64,000 nucleotides of DNA, taken from positions 248,001 to 312,000 of the forward strand of contig NZ_SMZK01000002.1 in the NCBI RefSeq assembly GCF_005938085.1, written 5' to 3'. The stretch is from Haloterrigena sp. H1 (GTDB taxonomy: Archaea > Halobacteriota > Halobacteria > Halobacteriales > Natrialbaceae). The number at the start of each line of letters is the position of its first letter. The stretch's first letter is position 1. Made by a program: the position numbers and the translations under genes. The notes beneath the pieces were generated by a model. It was not told where the DNA came from, made no database searches, and was given only the letters and a program-made list of their open reading frames with translations. This document shows, in pieces, positions 17,447 through 27,008 of this stretch.

Positions 17447-19723
17447 TCAGGGGTCTTTCTCGGCGTCAACCGGAAGCTCCACCACGAAGATGCTCCCGTC
17501 CGGATCGTTGTCTTCGACCCAGACGCGCCCATCGTAGCGAGTGACGAGCGTCTTCACGAGATGCAGCCCGAGTCCGGTTCCGTCGCTGTCGAGTCCCTTC
17601 TCACCTTCTTCGAAAATCTGTTCTTTGTGTGCATCTCGGATTCCGGGACCGTTATCTGTGATCCGAATCCTGACGTGCGTGTCAGCTCGCATTGTTGTGA
17701 CCGTGACACTCGGAATCTCCTTGTCGTTGTGTCTGATCGCGTTTTTCAACAGGTTTCGGAACAGCGACTCCAGCATCTCGTCGGCGAGCACGTCGACGTC
17801 CGGGATCGTGCCTTCGATGTAGACGACCGCTCGTTCGTGGCTCGAGCGCACGTTGTCGACTTCCGCTTCGAGGATCTGCTGGAGGTTGACGGGATAGCGG
17901 TCGGCATCCGACTGGAGCATCACTTGCGTCACGTCTCTCGCTGTCTCCGTGATCTCGACGGCGTCGCGAGCCGCCGTGAGCACCTGTTCGACGTACGCTT
18001 TGCCATCCGCATCGACGTACTCCGCGAGCGTATCCGCGTATGCGAGGACGAGCTGGAGGTCGTTACGGATGTCGTGGCGCACGACCTGATTGAGCACCTC
18101 GAGGTTGTCCCGCTGGGTCTCGAGCTGTCGCTCGTACTTGACGCGGGTCGTGATGTCGATGTTGCTCTCTGCAAGCCGAACGAGGGTCCCGTCGTCGTCA
18201 TAGATCGGGTTCGCGTGCACCTGAAAGGTCCGTTCGGTTCCCTCTTCGTCGAGATGGACGTGCTCGACCGTTACCGGTTCGTCCGTTCTCTCGATTTCGG
18301 CTATCGGACACGGGACCGGATCCTCGCCCTCATCACAGGGCTGGTCCCGGCCGTGGGTGAGTTCGTAACAGGTATCGCCCGTTTCGACGGCTGCATGCGA
18401 GTTCGCGTATTCGATCGTGTATTCCTCGGCGTTGAGCACGTAGAACGGATATGGGAGGCTCTCGATAACCGTGTCGAGGAAATCACGTTCGGCCGCGAGT
18501 TCTCGTTCACGCTCGGTACGTTCGGTGATGTCGCGACCGACTGCGAGATACTGCGGCTCGTCACCGATCTCGAGTTTGGTAATCCAGACTTCAGCCGGAT
18601 ATGTCGACCCGTCCTTTCGCTCGTGTTTTCCCTCGACCTTTACCGTCTCGTCGACGTCCATTGCCGCCCAGAGCTCGCGTGCGTCCTCCGAGTCGAGTCC
18701 GACCTCGTAATCTGTGACGTTCATCGAAGTGAGTTCTGCGTGTGAGTAGCCGAGGTTCTCGGTGTTTTGCTCGTTCGTGTCGATGATCTCTCCAGCCGCA
18801 TCGTGGACGGCGATCGCGTCCGGCGACTTGTCGAACAACGCTCGCAAGCGATTCCTGCTCTCCTCGAGCGCCTGCTCGCGGTCTTTGAGCGCCGTCATCT
18901 CTTGTCCTGAACCGACGATCTGCTCGACACGTCCGTCGACAACGATCGGCGTCAGTTTGGTCTGCCAGACCGTCGTCTCGCCGTTCAACTGGAGTTCCTC
19001 CTCGTAGACGATTGGCTCTTGGCACTCGAGACACTCGCGATACTTCGCCTCGAGTTCGGCCCCGAGGTCGTCTCCGAAGGCTTCGACCGGTGTCTTCCCA
19101 CGGACATCGGCAGTTGACTTGCCTGTAAACTCGGTTTCGCGCTCGTTGAACCGCTGAAACCGGATCGTTCCGTCTTCGCCGACATCGAGTAAGAACAGGG
19201 CGTCCTGAACGTGCTCGAAGAGTGTTTCGTACGCACGCTGAAGTGACTGGAGTGTGCGGTCGCGACTCGTTTCCTCGGAGACTGCCTGCGACACGCTGAC
19301 GATCGTGGTGAGTGTGCCGTCCTCGACGATCGGCGTGAGTGTCGTCTGCCACTCGACAGTTCCGGCAGGGAACTCGAGCGTTTCCTCGTATTCGATGGGG
19401 TCACGTCGAGAAACGCACTCGTGAAACCGGCTGGCTGCCACAGTGCCGTCCGATTCGCCGAGAAGGTCACGGAGTGATCGGCCACGGCACGCGGTCGCTG
19501 TGATTCCGGTCTGTTCTTCGTGGGAGTGGTTGTTTCGCTGGAACCGGAAGGTCGGTTCCAAACCGTCGCGCTCGACCGTGAAAACGGCAATCGCGTCTTC
19601 GACGGCGGTGAAAATAGCTTCGGTTACCGAGGCTGGCTGCGATTGGCTCGCCGACAACGCGCGGTCGCTCTCGTCAGATCCAGCCACACGACGGTCCGGT
19701 CGATTCTGATCGGCCATACACAT
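17447..19723 (-). CDS. Multi-PAS sensor histidine kinase with a cysteine-rich PAS domain
   Basis: 758 residues, soluble, with no membrane segment. There are about four PAS modules (roughly 35-155, 165-285, 290-405, 410-530). The last contains an unusual Cys cluster: TCYELTHGRDQPC then VPCPIAE, a known PAS variant that may bind a metal or Fe-S centre. The H-box VVRHDIRNDLQLVLA (His near 546) is followed by an ATPase domain with NLLKNAIRHND, ITDNGPGI and GTGLGLHLV. It would sense redox, light or a small molecule and phosphorylate an unlinked partner, since no response regulator adjoins it. A second start at 19717 (MADQNRP) is equally likely. Confidence 0.9.
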   Translation of the reverse strand: MCMADQNRPDRRVAGSDESDRALSASQSQPASVTEAIFTAVEDAIAVFTVERDGLEPTFRFQRNNHSHEEQTGITATACRGRSLRDLLGESDGTVAASRFHECVSRRDPIEYEETLEFPAGTVEWQTTLTPIVEDGTLTTIVSVSQAVSEETSRDRTLQSLQRAYETLFEHVQDALFLLDVGEDGTIRFQRFNERETEFTGKSTADVRGKTPVEAFGDDLGAELEAKYRECLECQEPIVYEEELQLNGETTVWQTKLTPIVVDGRVEQIVGSGQEMTALKDREQALEESRNRLRALFDKSPDAIAVHDAAGEIIDTNEQNTENLGYSHAELTSMNVTDYEVGLDSEDARELWAAMDVDETVKVEGKHERKDGSTYPAEVWITKLEIGDEPQYLAVGRDITERTERERELAAERDFLDTVIESLPYPFYVLNAEEYTIEYANSHAAVETGDTCYELTHGRDQPCDEGEDPVPCPIAEIERTDEPVTVEHVHLDEEGTERTFQVHANPIYDDDGTLVRLAESNIDITTRVKYERQLETQRDNLEVLNQVVRHDIRNDLQLVLAYADTLAEYVDADGKAYVEQVLTAARDAVEITETARDVTQVMLQSDADRYPVNLQQILEAEVDNVRSSHERAVVYIEGTIPDVDVLADEMLESLFRNLLKNAIRHNDKEIPSVTVTTMRADTHVRIRITDNGPGIRDAHKEQIFEEGEKGLDSDGTGLGLHLVKTLVTRYDGRVWVEDNDPDGSIFVVELPVDAEKDP

Positions 19724-19852
19724 TCACGGCCTGTTTCATCAATAAGAGTGCCTATACTGTGAACACTCGGCTGGGCTGTCTGACCGTTCCGTGCCGTGAT
19801 TGTGCTTGCGTCGCTACACAATCATTTTGGTCATCAGCTAAAAAGAACGGGT

Positions 19853-22159
19853 ATGACTACGTCGGTGTCTGTCTTGCACGTCGGTGATCACCTTTCTCTC
19901 GAGGCGGTGGCTGCACCAGCCGACGGCCACGAGACTGCGGTCTTTACCGTCGAGACAGTTTCGCGGATGTGCGACGGTCTTGAACGGTTCGCCGCTGGTG
20001 CGTTCGACTGCATCGTGACGGAACGCCGACTTTCGGATGGTTCAGGGATTGACGTGATTAAAACGGTTCGCAACTCCGATCCGTCGGTTCCGATCTTTTT
20101 GTGTCCCTCCGACCACTCGAGCGAGTGCGTCCGCAAGGCAGTCGACGCCGGCGTGACGGAGTACTTGCCGTGCGAACCCGACCAAGACGCGTATCCGCTC
20201 TTGGCGACACAGATTCTCGATGCAGTCTCCCAGGAGCTGGCGACGGAGCGGGCAGCGAAACTCGAGCAGATCAACACCGTCATCCGTGATCTCAATCAGG
20301 CACTCGTTCACGCATCGACGCAGTCCGAGATCGATCGGCGCGTCTGCGAGATCATCAGCCAGTCCGAGTCCTACCTGTTCGCCTGGATCGGTGAGCACGA
20401 TCCCGAATCGAACACAGTGACGGGACGGGCCGCAGCCGGTGTCGAAGCGGGCTACCTCGAGCAGATCAGTATCACGACGGATGAGGAACCGACCGCACAG
20501 GGTCCAACCGGCAAAGCTGTCCGTACCCGTGAAATACAGGTCATGCAAAACGTGCCTGACGATCCGGCCTACGAACCCTGGCGCGAGCAGGCGCTCGACC
20601 GCGGCTACCGCTCGAGTGTCTCGGTTCCGCTCGTCTACGACGGCGCGCTCTATGGCGTCTTGAACGTCTACGCGGACCGGGTGGGTGCGTTCAAACCGAA
20701 CGAGCGGGAACTGCTCGCCGAACTCGGAGAGACGATCGCATACGCCCTCGACGACGTGCAAATGCGCGAAGAGTTGCGCCGCCGCCAACGCGCCATCGAA
20801 CAGGCTGCCGACGCCATCTTCGTTACTGACGTCGACGGAACCATCGAGTACGTCAATCCCGCATTCGAGACGATCACCGGGTATATGTCTGCGGAAGCCA
20901 TCGGTCGGAAGCCGAACATTCTCCGGTCCGATGACACCGACGACGACTATTACGAGCGGCTGTGGGCGACGGTCCTCGACGGGAAGACGTGGGACGAATC
21001 GATCGTCAACGAGACGAAAGCCGGCGAGCGCTATCATGCCGAACAGACGATCGCACCCATCGCCGACGGGACGGGCGAGATCGAGGGGTTCGTCGCTATC
21101 CAGCGTGATATCACCGAGCGGAAACAGCGCGAACACGATCTTGAGCGGAGTCAATCACGGCTTCGTGTGCTCTTCGATCAAGCACCGGACGGCATCGTCG
21201 TCCACGACGTGGATGGTGCCGTACTCGACGTCAACGAGGCGCTCGTCGAGATGCTCGGCTACACCAGAGACGAGTTGCTCTCCATGAACATCGCCGAGAT
21301 CGAATGCGGTATCGATGAAGCGACACTGCGAAACAAATGGAGATCGATGGATCCCGGAGCAGTGGATAAAGTCGAGGTCGACGGCCGACACCGGCGGGCG
21401 GACGGCTCGACCTACCCGGTCGAAGTCTGGGTCAGTCGAATCGCGACCGATGACCCACGCGACCGGTTCGTCGCCTTCGTTCGCGATATCACGCACCGCA
21501 AGCACCGAATTCGACAGCTTCGGGTCCTTGATCGCGTGCTCAGACACAACCTCCACAACGAAATGGCAGTCATTCGTGGCTATGCTGAGACGATCACGGA
21601 CGCCACTCCCGGAGACGAAGCCACGTACGCTCGCGAAATCGTCGCGAGCTGTGATCGCCTGCTCGAGACGGTCTCAAAGGAACGGGAAATCGTTCAGATT
21701 GTTTCGAGCCGGCCTCACCGCACCGAGATTGAACTCGTCGAAACGATCAGAGAGTGTGCCGACCGACTCCGATCCCAGTATTCGAACGGACGGATCGAGG
21801 TTCGTGCATCGGCCCCCGTTTTCGTCGAGGCAACGATGAACATCGAGCGAGCGATCGAGGAACTGCTAGAGAACGCGCTCGTTCACAACGATCGGTCACC
21901 GTCCAAGATCAGTATCGAAGTCACACGTAACGACGATGGAACCGTCTCGGTCTGCATCTCGGATACCGGACCACGCATCCCCGCGGAAGATGCCCGTATC
22001 CTGACTGGTGAAGAACAGCTCGACCCGCTCTCTCACGGGAGCGGACTGGGTTTGTGGCTGGTCTACTGGATTATCGAACACTCCAACGGCGACATTCAGG
22101 CCAGGTCAAACAGCCCGCGCGGAAACACAATCGAGCTCACGCTGCATGCGACCTCGTGA
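19853..22159 (+). CDS. Histidine kinase with degenerate receiver, GAF and two PAS domains
   Basis: 768 residues from ATG 19853; the longer frame to 19796 lacks recognisable domain sequence. Domain order is pseudo-receiver (1-125), GAF (about 150-300), PAS (about 310-430), PAS (about 435-550), H-box LRHNLHNEMAVIRGYAE (near 562), then an ATPase with LLENALVHND and GSGLGLWLVYWI. In the receiver the usual acceptor Asp is Glu (FDCIVTERRL), the acidic pair is HVGDH, and the conserved Thr and Lys are Cys (IFLCPS, YLPCE). It therefore cannot be phosphorylated normally and may mimic the active state. It is divergent from the 17447 kinase, sharing a 130-base promoter region. Confidence 0.9.
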   Translation: MTTSVSVLHVGDHLSLEAVAAPADGHETAVFTVETVSRMCDGLERFAAGAFDCIVTERRLSDGSGIDVIKTVRNSDPSVPIFLCPSDHSSECVRKAVDAGVTEYLPCEPDQDAYPLLATQILDAVSQELATERAAKLEQINTVIRDLNQALVHASTQSEIDRRVCEIISQSESYLFAWIGEHDPESNTVTGRAAAGVEAGYLEQISITTDEEPTAQGPTGKAVRTREIQVMQNVPDDPAYEPWREQALDRGYRSSVSVPLVYDGALYGVLNVYADRVGAFKPNERELLAELGETIAYALDDVQMREELRRRQRAIEQAADAIFVTDVDGTIEYVNPAFETITGYMSAEAIGRKPNILRSDDTDDDYYERLWATVLDGKTWDESIVNETKAGERYHAEQTIAPIADGTGEIEGFVAIQRDITERKQREHDLERSQSRLRVLFDQAPDGIVVHDVDGAVLDVNEALVEMLGYTRDELLSMNIAEIECGIDEATLRNKWRSMDPGAVDKVEVDGRHRRADGSTYPVEVWVSRIATDDPRDRFVAFVRDITHRKHRIRQLRVLDRVLRHNLHNEMAVIRGYAETITDATPGDEATYAREIVASCDRLLETVSKEREIVQIVSSRPHRTEIELVETIRECADRLRSQYSNGRIEVRASAPVFVEATMNIERAIEELLENALVHNDRSPSKISIEVTRNDDGTVSVCISDTGPRIPAEDARILTGEEQLDPLSHGSGLGLWLVYWIIEHSNGDIQARSNSPRGNTIELTLHATS

Positions 22160-22186
22160 GCGATTGCTCTCGATCACGGCTGGCGT

Positions 22187-23329
22187 TCACAACGACCGCG
22201 CGCTTTGACGACCGCTGATCGTCGCCGGCTCGAGGACGTACCAGTCGAACGAAATCGACGCGGTGTCTCGACTGAAGACGTCGACCGATGCGAGGTCGCT
22301 TTCGGCGAACACCTCGAGCACATCTCGCTGTCGAACCTCGTCGCGGGAGAGTGGGGACAGCGAGCCATCGACGATGACGCTGCGCCACTGGTCCGGCCGC
22401 GCATACCGCGAGACGACGAACGAAGCCGCGGCCGAGCGTTCCAGTCGGGCCTGTTTTTCGCTGCCATCGAACGCTGCCAGATGCATGTATAATACCCGTT
22501 CGTCGGCGTCGTATCCGTACGACATCGGAATCGCGTACGGTGACTCCCCATCGAAGGCGAGCACGCCGTAGCCCTCCGATCCGAGGAAGGTATCGATCTC
22601 GTCGTCCGACATCGTCGTGGGAGTGACCGTCTCTGCGCTCCCGTCGGACTCGTCGCCTCCTTCTTCGAGCTCGTTGGCGGTCGTCGCTGCCGTCTGCCCG
22701 GTCTCCGTCGGTGACTCGGCGTCCGCGACGGACTCGAGCGGTGAATCCTGTGGTTCGACGACGCGATCGAACAACGATTCGAACAGACGGCGTGTCTGTT
22801 CGTCGGCTGCCGCTGGATGGAAGTGGACGTGGACGTCGGCCCCCGCGCCCTGCAGGGTCGCGAGGATAGTATTCAGAAAGCGGTAGATCAGGTCCGTATC
22901 GTGATACGGTAAGAGCGACTCGATGTCGCGGAGGCAGATCTTCACTGACCCCTCGATTTCGTCCCACCGTTCGATGAGACGGGAGAACACGATCGAGATC
23001 CCGGTCAAATCCTGCGGATCCACCTGAAATCCGTACAGCGGCGTCTGTTCACCGACGACTGTCCTCGTCGAACCCCCATCGGACTGCGGTGTCGTGATGA
23101 TGACGGCCGCCTCCGAGGGATCGTTGATTCGCTCTAACTGAACGTCGAGCGCATCGCGAAGCGATTCGAACGACTGTGAGGACGTCAACTGGACGACGCG
23201 GTACTCGCCTTCGACCGCGTCGTCGAACACCTCGGTACAAAACGCCTCGTCGGACTCGAGCGTACCTGACTCGAGATACAGCGTCGGGCCCCGCGTCCGG
23301 TCTCCCTCATGGTCACTGTTGGTCCCCAT
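22187..23329 (-). CDS. DUF7504-like / pyridoxamine-phosphate-oxidase-fold fusion protein
   Basis: 380 residues. The first 190 match the haloarchaeal DUF7504-type domain, a KaiC/RecA-like fold without a Walker A loop, recognisable by GISIVFSRLIERWDEIEG and LLPYHDTDLIYRFLNTIL. A Glu/Thr/Ser linker (190-235) leads to an FMN-binding split-barrel domain of the pyridoxamine 5'-phosphate oxidase superfamily (YGVLAFDGESPYAIPMSYGY, RPDQWRSVIVDGSL). Such domains bind flavin or F420 and often act in detoxification or redox sensing. The fusion suggests a flavin-dependent signalling module. It converges with the 19853 kinase, their stops 27 bases apart. Family names are from memory. Confidence 0.78.
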   Translation of the reverse strand: MGTNSDHEGDRTRGPTLYLESGTLESDEAFCTEVFDDAVEGEYRVVQLTSSQSFESLRDALDVQLERINDPSEAAVIITTPQSDGGSTRTVVGEQTPLYGFQVDPQDLTGISIVFSRLIERWDEIEGSVKICLRDIESLLPYHDTDLIYRFLNTILATLQGAGADVHVHFHPAAADEQTRRLFESLFDRVVEPQDSPLESVADAESPTETGQTAATTANELEEGGDESDGSAETVTPTTMSDDEIDTFLGSEGYGVLAFDGESPYAIPMSYGYDADERVLYMHLAAFDGSEKQARLERSAAASFVVSRYARPDQWRSVIVDGSLSPLSRDEVRQRDVLEVFAESDLASVDVFSRDTASISFDWYVLEPATISGRQSARSL

Positions 23330-23531
23330 TTATTTATAAAATCAGATGTCACACAGTTATACGTTTCGCCCATCGTGATCGAGTGCCCGTCCGTCCACGA
23401 GCGAGTGTCGCTTGAGTGACGGTTATCGTAACAATTGAAATGAGTTCCACACCGATCGCATCGTCCACGGTTCTCGCTCACGGTGCTCTCTGAACCGCGC
23501 TCCCGTCGTGCGATCGGATGTGCAGCGATTG

Positions 23532-23855
23532 TCAGTGACTACGATCGGTGTCGGAACGGTCTGCAGCCGACTGCGTGTCGTGTGCCTCCTCGACGCGTGC
23601 TGCATGGTTCTCGAGGTCCGCTGCGATCGTCCGAGCCTGCGCGGGCGTCAACTCGAGTTCCTCCATATGCGCGGGCAGATGGTCCTCGGTCATGTTGTCC
23701 AGTTCGAACTGCAACCGAACGCAGTCGGGATCGTCCCTCTCAGCCGTTGCGTTCACGACGGCCAGCGATTCCGTCTCGAAGTCGTGGCCTGTCACGACGG
23801 CGTCGACGAGATCGAGGGTCGTGTACGCGTTGACTTTCATCAATCGATCAGCCAT
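23532..23855 (-). CDS. Small conserved partner of the nitrite/sulfite reductase (DUF6360-like)
   Basis: 107 residues starting MADRLMKVNAYTTLDLVDAV. The protein is acidic and small, without Cys or membrane segments, and ends in a polar tail. Its start is one base after the stop of the 23857-25632 reductase on the same strand, so it is translated from the same message. As I recall, a protein of this type (DUF6360) accompanies the reductase in other haloarchaea. Function is unknown; an accessory or regulatory role is inferred from context. Confidence 0.8.
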   Translation of the reverse strand: MADRLMKVNAYTTLDLVDAVVTGHDFETESLAVVNATAERDDPDCVRLQFELDNMTEDHLPAHMEELELTPAQARTIAADLENHAARVEEAHDTQSAADRSDTDRSH

Positions 23856-23856
23856 G

Positions 23857-25632
23857 TTAGTCGTCGGATGGAATCGGTGTGCCGTCGGCGCGTGCGGGCG
23901 CTGGGCTCGCCTCGAGGTCATCGTCTTCGGCGTAGGGGTACCAGGTGCGCTTCGTGTTGTGCATGTACGGATCGTCGTAGTCCGTCTCCGCTGGCTCGAC
24001 GAGGTCGGCGAGTTCGTCGTCGTCTCGCTCGAGGACGAACTCCCGGAAGCTCTCGGAGCCGTCGCGGGCAGCCGCGAAGTTCTCGAGTAAGTTCGCGATC
24101 GCGCCGGGGACTTCGTCCGCGGGGATGCGTTCGGCGACCCAGGACGCGAACTGTGGGTTCTCGCCGAGTCCGCCGCCGAGCCCGAGGTCGAGGGCTTCGA
24201 CTGGCTCGCCGTCCTTGCGCGTCTTCATCCCTCGCAGGGAGACGTCGGCGATCTGGGGCTGGGCACACGAGGCCGTACAGCCCGACAGGTGGATGTGAAA
24301 GTCCTCGACGCCGTCTGGCAGATCGACGTTTTCCTTGAGCCAGCGGGCGTAGCGAACCTGCCGGTTTTTCGTCTCGACGATCGAGAGCGAGCAGAACTCG
24401 GTCCCCGTACAGGCGATCGAGCCGCGCTGGAACGGATGCGGGTCGGGGCTATATTCCTCGAACACGGGTTCTGCGAGCAGCGCGTCGAGATTCTCGTCAG
24501 GAACGTCGGTGAGGATGATGTTTTGGCGCTGCGTCAGCCGCACTTCGCCGGAGGCGTACGTCTCGGCCGCGTCGGCGATCTCGTAGGCGTCGTCGACGCC
24601 GATCCTGCCGACGAGGACGTTCAATCCAACGTAGTACTTCCCGTCGACCTGCTCGTGGACGCCGACGTGGTCGTGTTTGCCGTCGGCGTCGCCCGCGTTG
24701 TACGAGTACGCCTCGCGGAGGTCGTCGCCAGCCGTCTCGAGTTCGAAGTCGACGTAGTCTTCCTGCAGCGTCTCACGGACCTTCTCCGGGCCCCACTCGT
24801 CGACGAGGAACTTCATGCGAGCGTTGTAGCGGTCTTCGCGGTCGCCGTGGTCGCGGAAGAGCGCGGAGAGCCCACCCGCCACGTCGACGGCCTGCGCTGG
24901 GGTGGCGAAGACATCGATGTCACGAGCGAATCGCGGCTCGTTGCGCGAGAGGCCACCACCGACGCGGACGTTGTAGCCGGTGACTGTCTCCCCGTCGATC
25001 TCCTTCTCGGCGGGTTCGAAGGCGAGGTCGTTGATATCGCCCTGGCCACAGCCTTCGTCACAGCCCGTCACCGAGACCTTCCACTTCCGCGGGAGGTTCG
25101 AGTGTGCTTCGTTCTGCTTGAAGGTCTTGTTGAGTTCGGTGGCAAGGGCACTCGCATCGACGTGCTCGTGTTTGTCCTTGCCGGCGACCGGACAGCCGAC
25201 GATGTTCCGCCAGGAGTCACCACACGCCTGGACTGTAGAGAGGCCGATCTCTTCGAGCCGCTCGAAGATTTCGGGGATGTCCTCGAGTCGGATCCAGTGC
25301 AGTTGGATCGCCTGTCGGGTGGTCACGTCGAGCCAGCCGTTACCGAACTCGGGGTTTTCGGCGGGGCCGCGGGAGAACTCGTCGGCGAGCTCGACGATAC
25401 GCCGGAACTGGCCCGGCTCGAGGACGCCACCGGCTGGGCCGATCCGCAGCATGAAATAGGATTCCTGTCCGGCCCGCTGGTGGTACAGACCGTACCACTT
25501 GAACCGCTCGAACCAGGCGTCTCGTTCGTCCTCGGGAATCGACTCCCAGCCCTCCTCGGCGAACCGCTCGATCTCGGCACGAATCTCCGTGCCGTAGAGT
25601 TCGTCCTTCCATTGTTCGACGTCAGTAGCCAT
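23857..25632 (-). CDS. Siroheme/[4Fe-4S] nitrite or sulfite reductase, ferredoxin type
   Basis: 591 residues from ATG 25632 (MATDVEQWKDEL); a longer frame to 25719 has no family sequence. Two ferredoxin-like half domains and two haem-protein domains are present. The Cys residues that bridge siroheme and the cluster are in CTGTEFC (near 407-413) and GCTASC (near 448-452). The enzyme makes a six-electron reduction, nitrite to ammonia or sulfite to sulfide, in the cytoplasm with reduced ferredoxin. Sequence alone does not separate the two, and haloarchaeal copies are annotated both ways. No nitrate reductase gene is in the window, and the DUF6360-like gene follows in an operon. Confidence 0.9.
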   Translation of the reverse strand: MATDVEQWKDELYGTEIRAEIERFAEEGWESIPEDERDAWFERFKWYGLYHQRAGQESYFMLRIGPAGGVLEPGQFRRIVELADEFSRGPAENPEFGNGWLDVTTRQAIQLHWIRLEDIPEIFERLEEIGLSTVQACGDSWRNIVGCPVAGKDKHEHVDASALATELNKTFKQNEAHSNLPRKWKVSVTGCDEGCGQGDINDLAFEPAEKEIDGETVTGYNVRVGGGLSRNEPRFARDIDVFATPAQAVDVAGGLSALFRDHGDREDRYNARMKFLVDEWGPEKVRETLQEDYVDFELETAGDDLREAYSYNAGDADGKHDHVGVHEQVDGKYYVGLNVLVGRIGVDDAYEIADAAETYASGEVRLTQRQNIILTDVPDENLDALLAEPVFEEYSPDPHPFQRGSIACTGTEFCSLSIVETKNRQVRYARWLKENVDLPDGVEDFHIHLSGCTASCAQPQIADVSLRGMKTRKDGEPVEALDLGLGGGLGENPQFASWVAERIPADEVPGAIANLLENFAAARDGSESFREFVLERDDDELADLVEPAETDYDDPYMHNTKRTWYPYAEDDDLEASPAPARADGTPIPSDD

Positions 25633-25726
25633 TACGACCGCATATGGAGGGTACACATAAGACACGTCGTCTGTCGTCAGTTCTCCCCGCGTCTCAGTGG
25701 TTCCGGTCGTCTTTGCCACTATTGGC

Positions 25727-26050
25727 TTACGTGCGCTCGCCGTCGGGTTCGACGAGCCATTGGACGCCCTCGGGATCGTACGGGCGGAAGTCGTCGTTTA
25801 CGATGCGGCCGACGGGAAGCGCCTCGATCGAATCGCGCGTGCCACACTCGAGACACTGTCCGACTGCGTGGGCGACGACGGTCGAGCCGTCGACGTCGAC
25901 GTCGACGAACGCCTCGAGTAGGACGTACGCCGGGGTACAGTCACAGAACGTGCCAGTCGTAAGGGTCCAGACATCGCTGACGCTCACTTGGCGACTGTCG
26001 TTGACGCTGATCCATGCGCCGTCGTCGAGCGTTCGCAGGGCGATCGACAT
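25727..26050 (-). CDS. Conserved haloarchaeal Cys-motif protein, unknown function
   Basis: 107 residues, beta-rich and acidic. CDCTP (about residues 36-40) and CLECG (about 67-71) are paired Cys motifs suggesting one zinc site. It ends with RPYDPEGVQWLVEPDGERT. It lies just upstream of the reductase gene on the same strand, 95 bases away, so it may share the promoter region and be linked to it. I do not recognise a named function. Confidence 0.72.
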   Translation of the reverse strand: MSIALRTLDDGAWISVNDSRQVSVSDVWTLTTGTFCDCTPAYVLLEAFVDVDVDGSTVVAHAVGQCLECGTRDSIEALPVGRIVNDDFRPYDPEGVQWLVEPDGERT

Positions 26051-26179
26051 ACGTGGAGTTGGCTCACTGTCTCCCTTCGTCTATCGTCCCGTGCAAACCT
26101 TACCGACGTGGCGACGCCGTTCTCGCGGAAAACGGCACGACGGCATCGGGTTCGGACAGCTTCGGCCAAACCTAGATAC

Positions 26180-26194
26180 CGGATAAAATATCCG
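26180..26194. promoter_or_regulatory. Perfect CGGATA/TATCCG inverted repeat
   Basis: CGGATA-AAA-TATCCG lies about 130 bases upstream of the 25727-26050 gene, in a region otherwise without genes (26051-26351). It could be a dimer-binding operator or part of an AT-rich promoter. The regulator is unknown. Confidence 0.35.
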
Positions 26195-26351
26195 ATATGG
26201 GCGAGCACGAGTCGGCGGCGTCCCGAACGTGGGTCTACGAGCGAACACGGGATCGTATCACGAAGTCCCAATTCGAGCGCGGATCGGGTTTCACTCAGTG
26301 AATCGTTTCTCGGCGCTGTGATCGTTCGAGAGGCCCTGCTCGTACCCGGCG

Positions 26352-27008
26352 TTACGATGCTGACGGATCGATCTCGATGTCGGTAGCACTCGTCGCAAAC
26401 TGCTTGATAATCTTCTCTTCAGCTCGGTGGAGCGTCTCGCTACAGGTCGATTTCGCGATGTCGACATCAGCAGCGAGTTCTGTCAGCGTGACCTCGCGTG
26501 GTGTGTCGTAGTACCCCAGTTCGATCGCTCGTTGCACGAGTTCAGTCTGCTTTTTGCTCAACAACTGTGTCGTTTCGATGCGATGGGTGACGGACTTTAC
26601 GGTAAACGAGATGTCGAACTCGCGCAACTGCTCTGCGAGCAGGGAGAGTCGTTCTCTGGCCGCAGTAATCTCCCAGTCGACTGTGCTGTCACTGACGGTA
26701 AACGGTAACTCGAGCGGTGTACCGGCTTCTCGAACCGGGAACAACAGGATCGGTGACGATGTCTCGAACTGGATGAGGACACTGTCGTCCGTTCGTTGGA
26801 GCACATCGATATTCGTGACATCGTCGTAGCTGTCCATCGCTCGAACGACAGCACCGACATCCGAATGCGAGATCTCGGTGAGTGCGACACCGCCCATCGC
26901 TTTGGGGAACGCGGTGAGTATCTCGAAAACTGCGTCCGGATAGTCCCGCGAGAGTTCGCCGATCCAGATCCGGTCCGGAATCGTTATCGTGATCTCAGCA
27001 GTGGGCAT
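26352..27008 (-). CDS. HTH_10 (bacterio-opsin-activator-type) transcription regulator
   Basis: 218 residues from ATG 27008 (MPTAEITITIPDRIW); the frame upstream to 27233 overlaps low-quality sequence and is rejected. The N-terminal 155 residues form a ligand-sensing region. The C-terminus is a canonical HTH_10 domain: LSKKQTELVQRAIELGYYDT, then VTLTELAADVDIAKSTCSE. Members of the Bat family are haloarchaeal activators of unlinked genes. The divergent 27151 gene shares the 140-base upstream region and is a plausible target. Confidence 0.88.
   Translation of the reverse strand: MPTAEITITIPDRIWIGELSRDYPDAVFEILTAFPKAMGGVALTEISHSDVGAVVRAMDSYDDVTNIDVLQRTDDSVLIQFETSSPILLFPVREAGTPLELPFTVSDSTVDWEITAARERLSLLAEQLREFDISFTVKSVTHRIETTQLLSKKQTELVQRAIELGYYDTPREVTLTELAADVDIAKSTCSETLHRAEEKIIKQFATSATDIEIDPSAS

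Noticed and set aside
17561..18745. 394-codon plus-strand frame
   Set aside because: It is the antisense of the PAS kinase at 17447-19723, which has full catalytic motifs. GC-rich codons leave the complement open.
24289..25962. 557-codon plus-strand frame
   Set aside because: Antisense of the siroheme reductase; no domain or start signal of its own.
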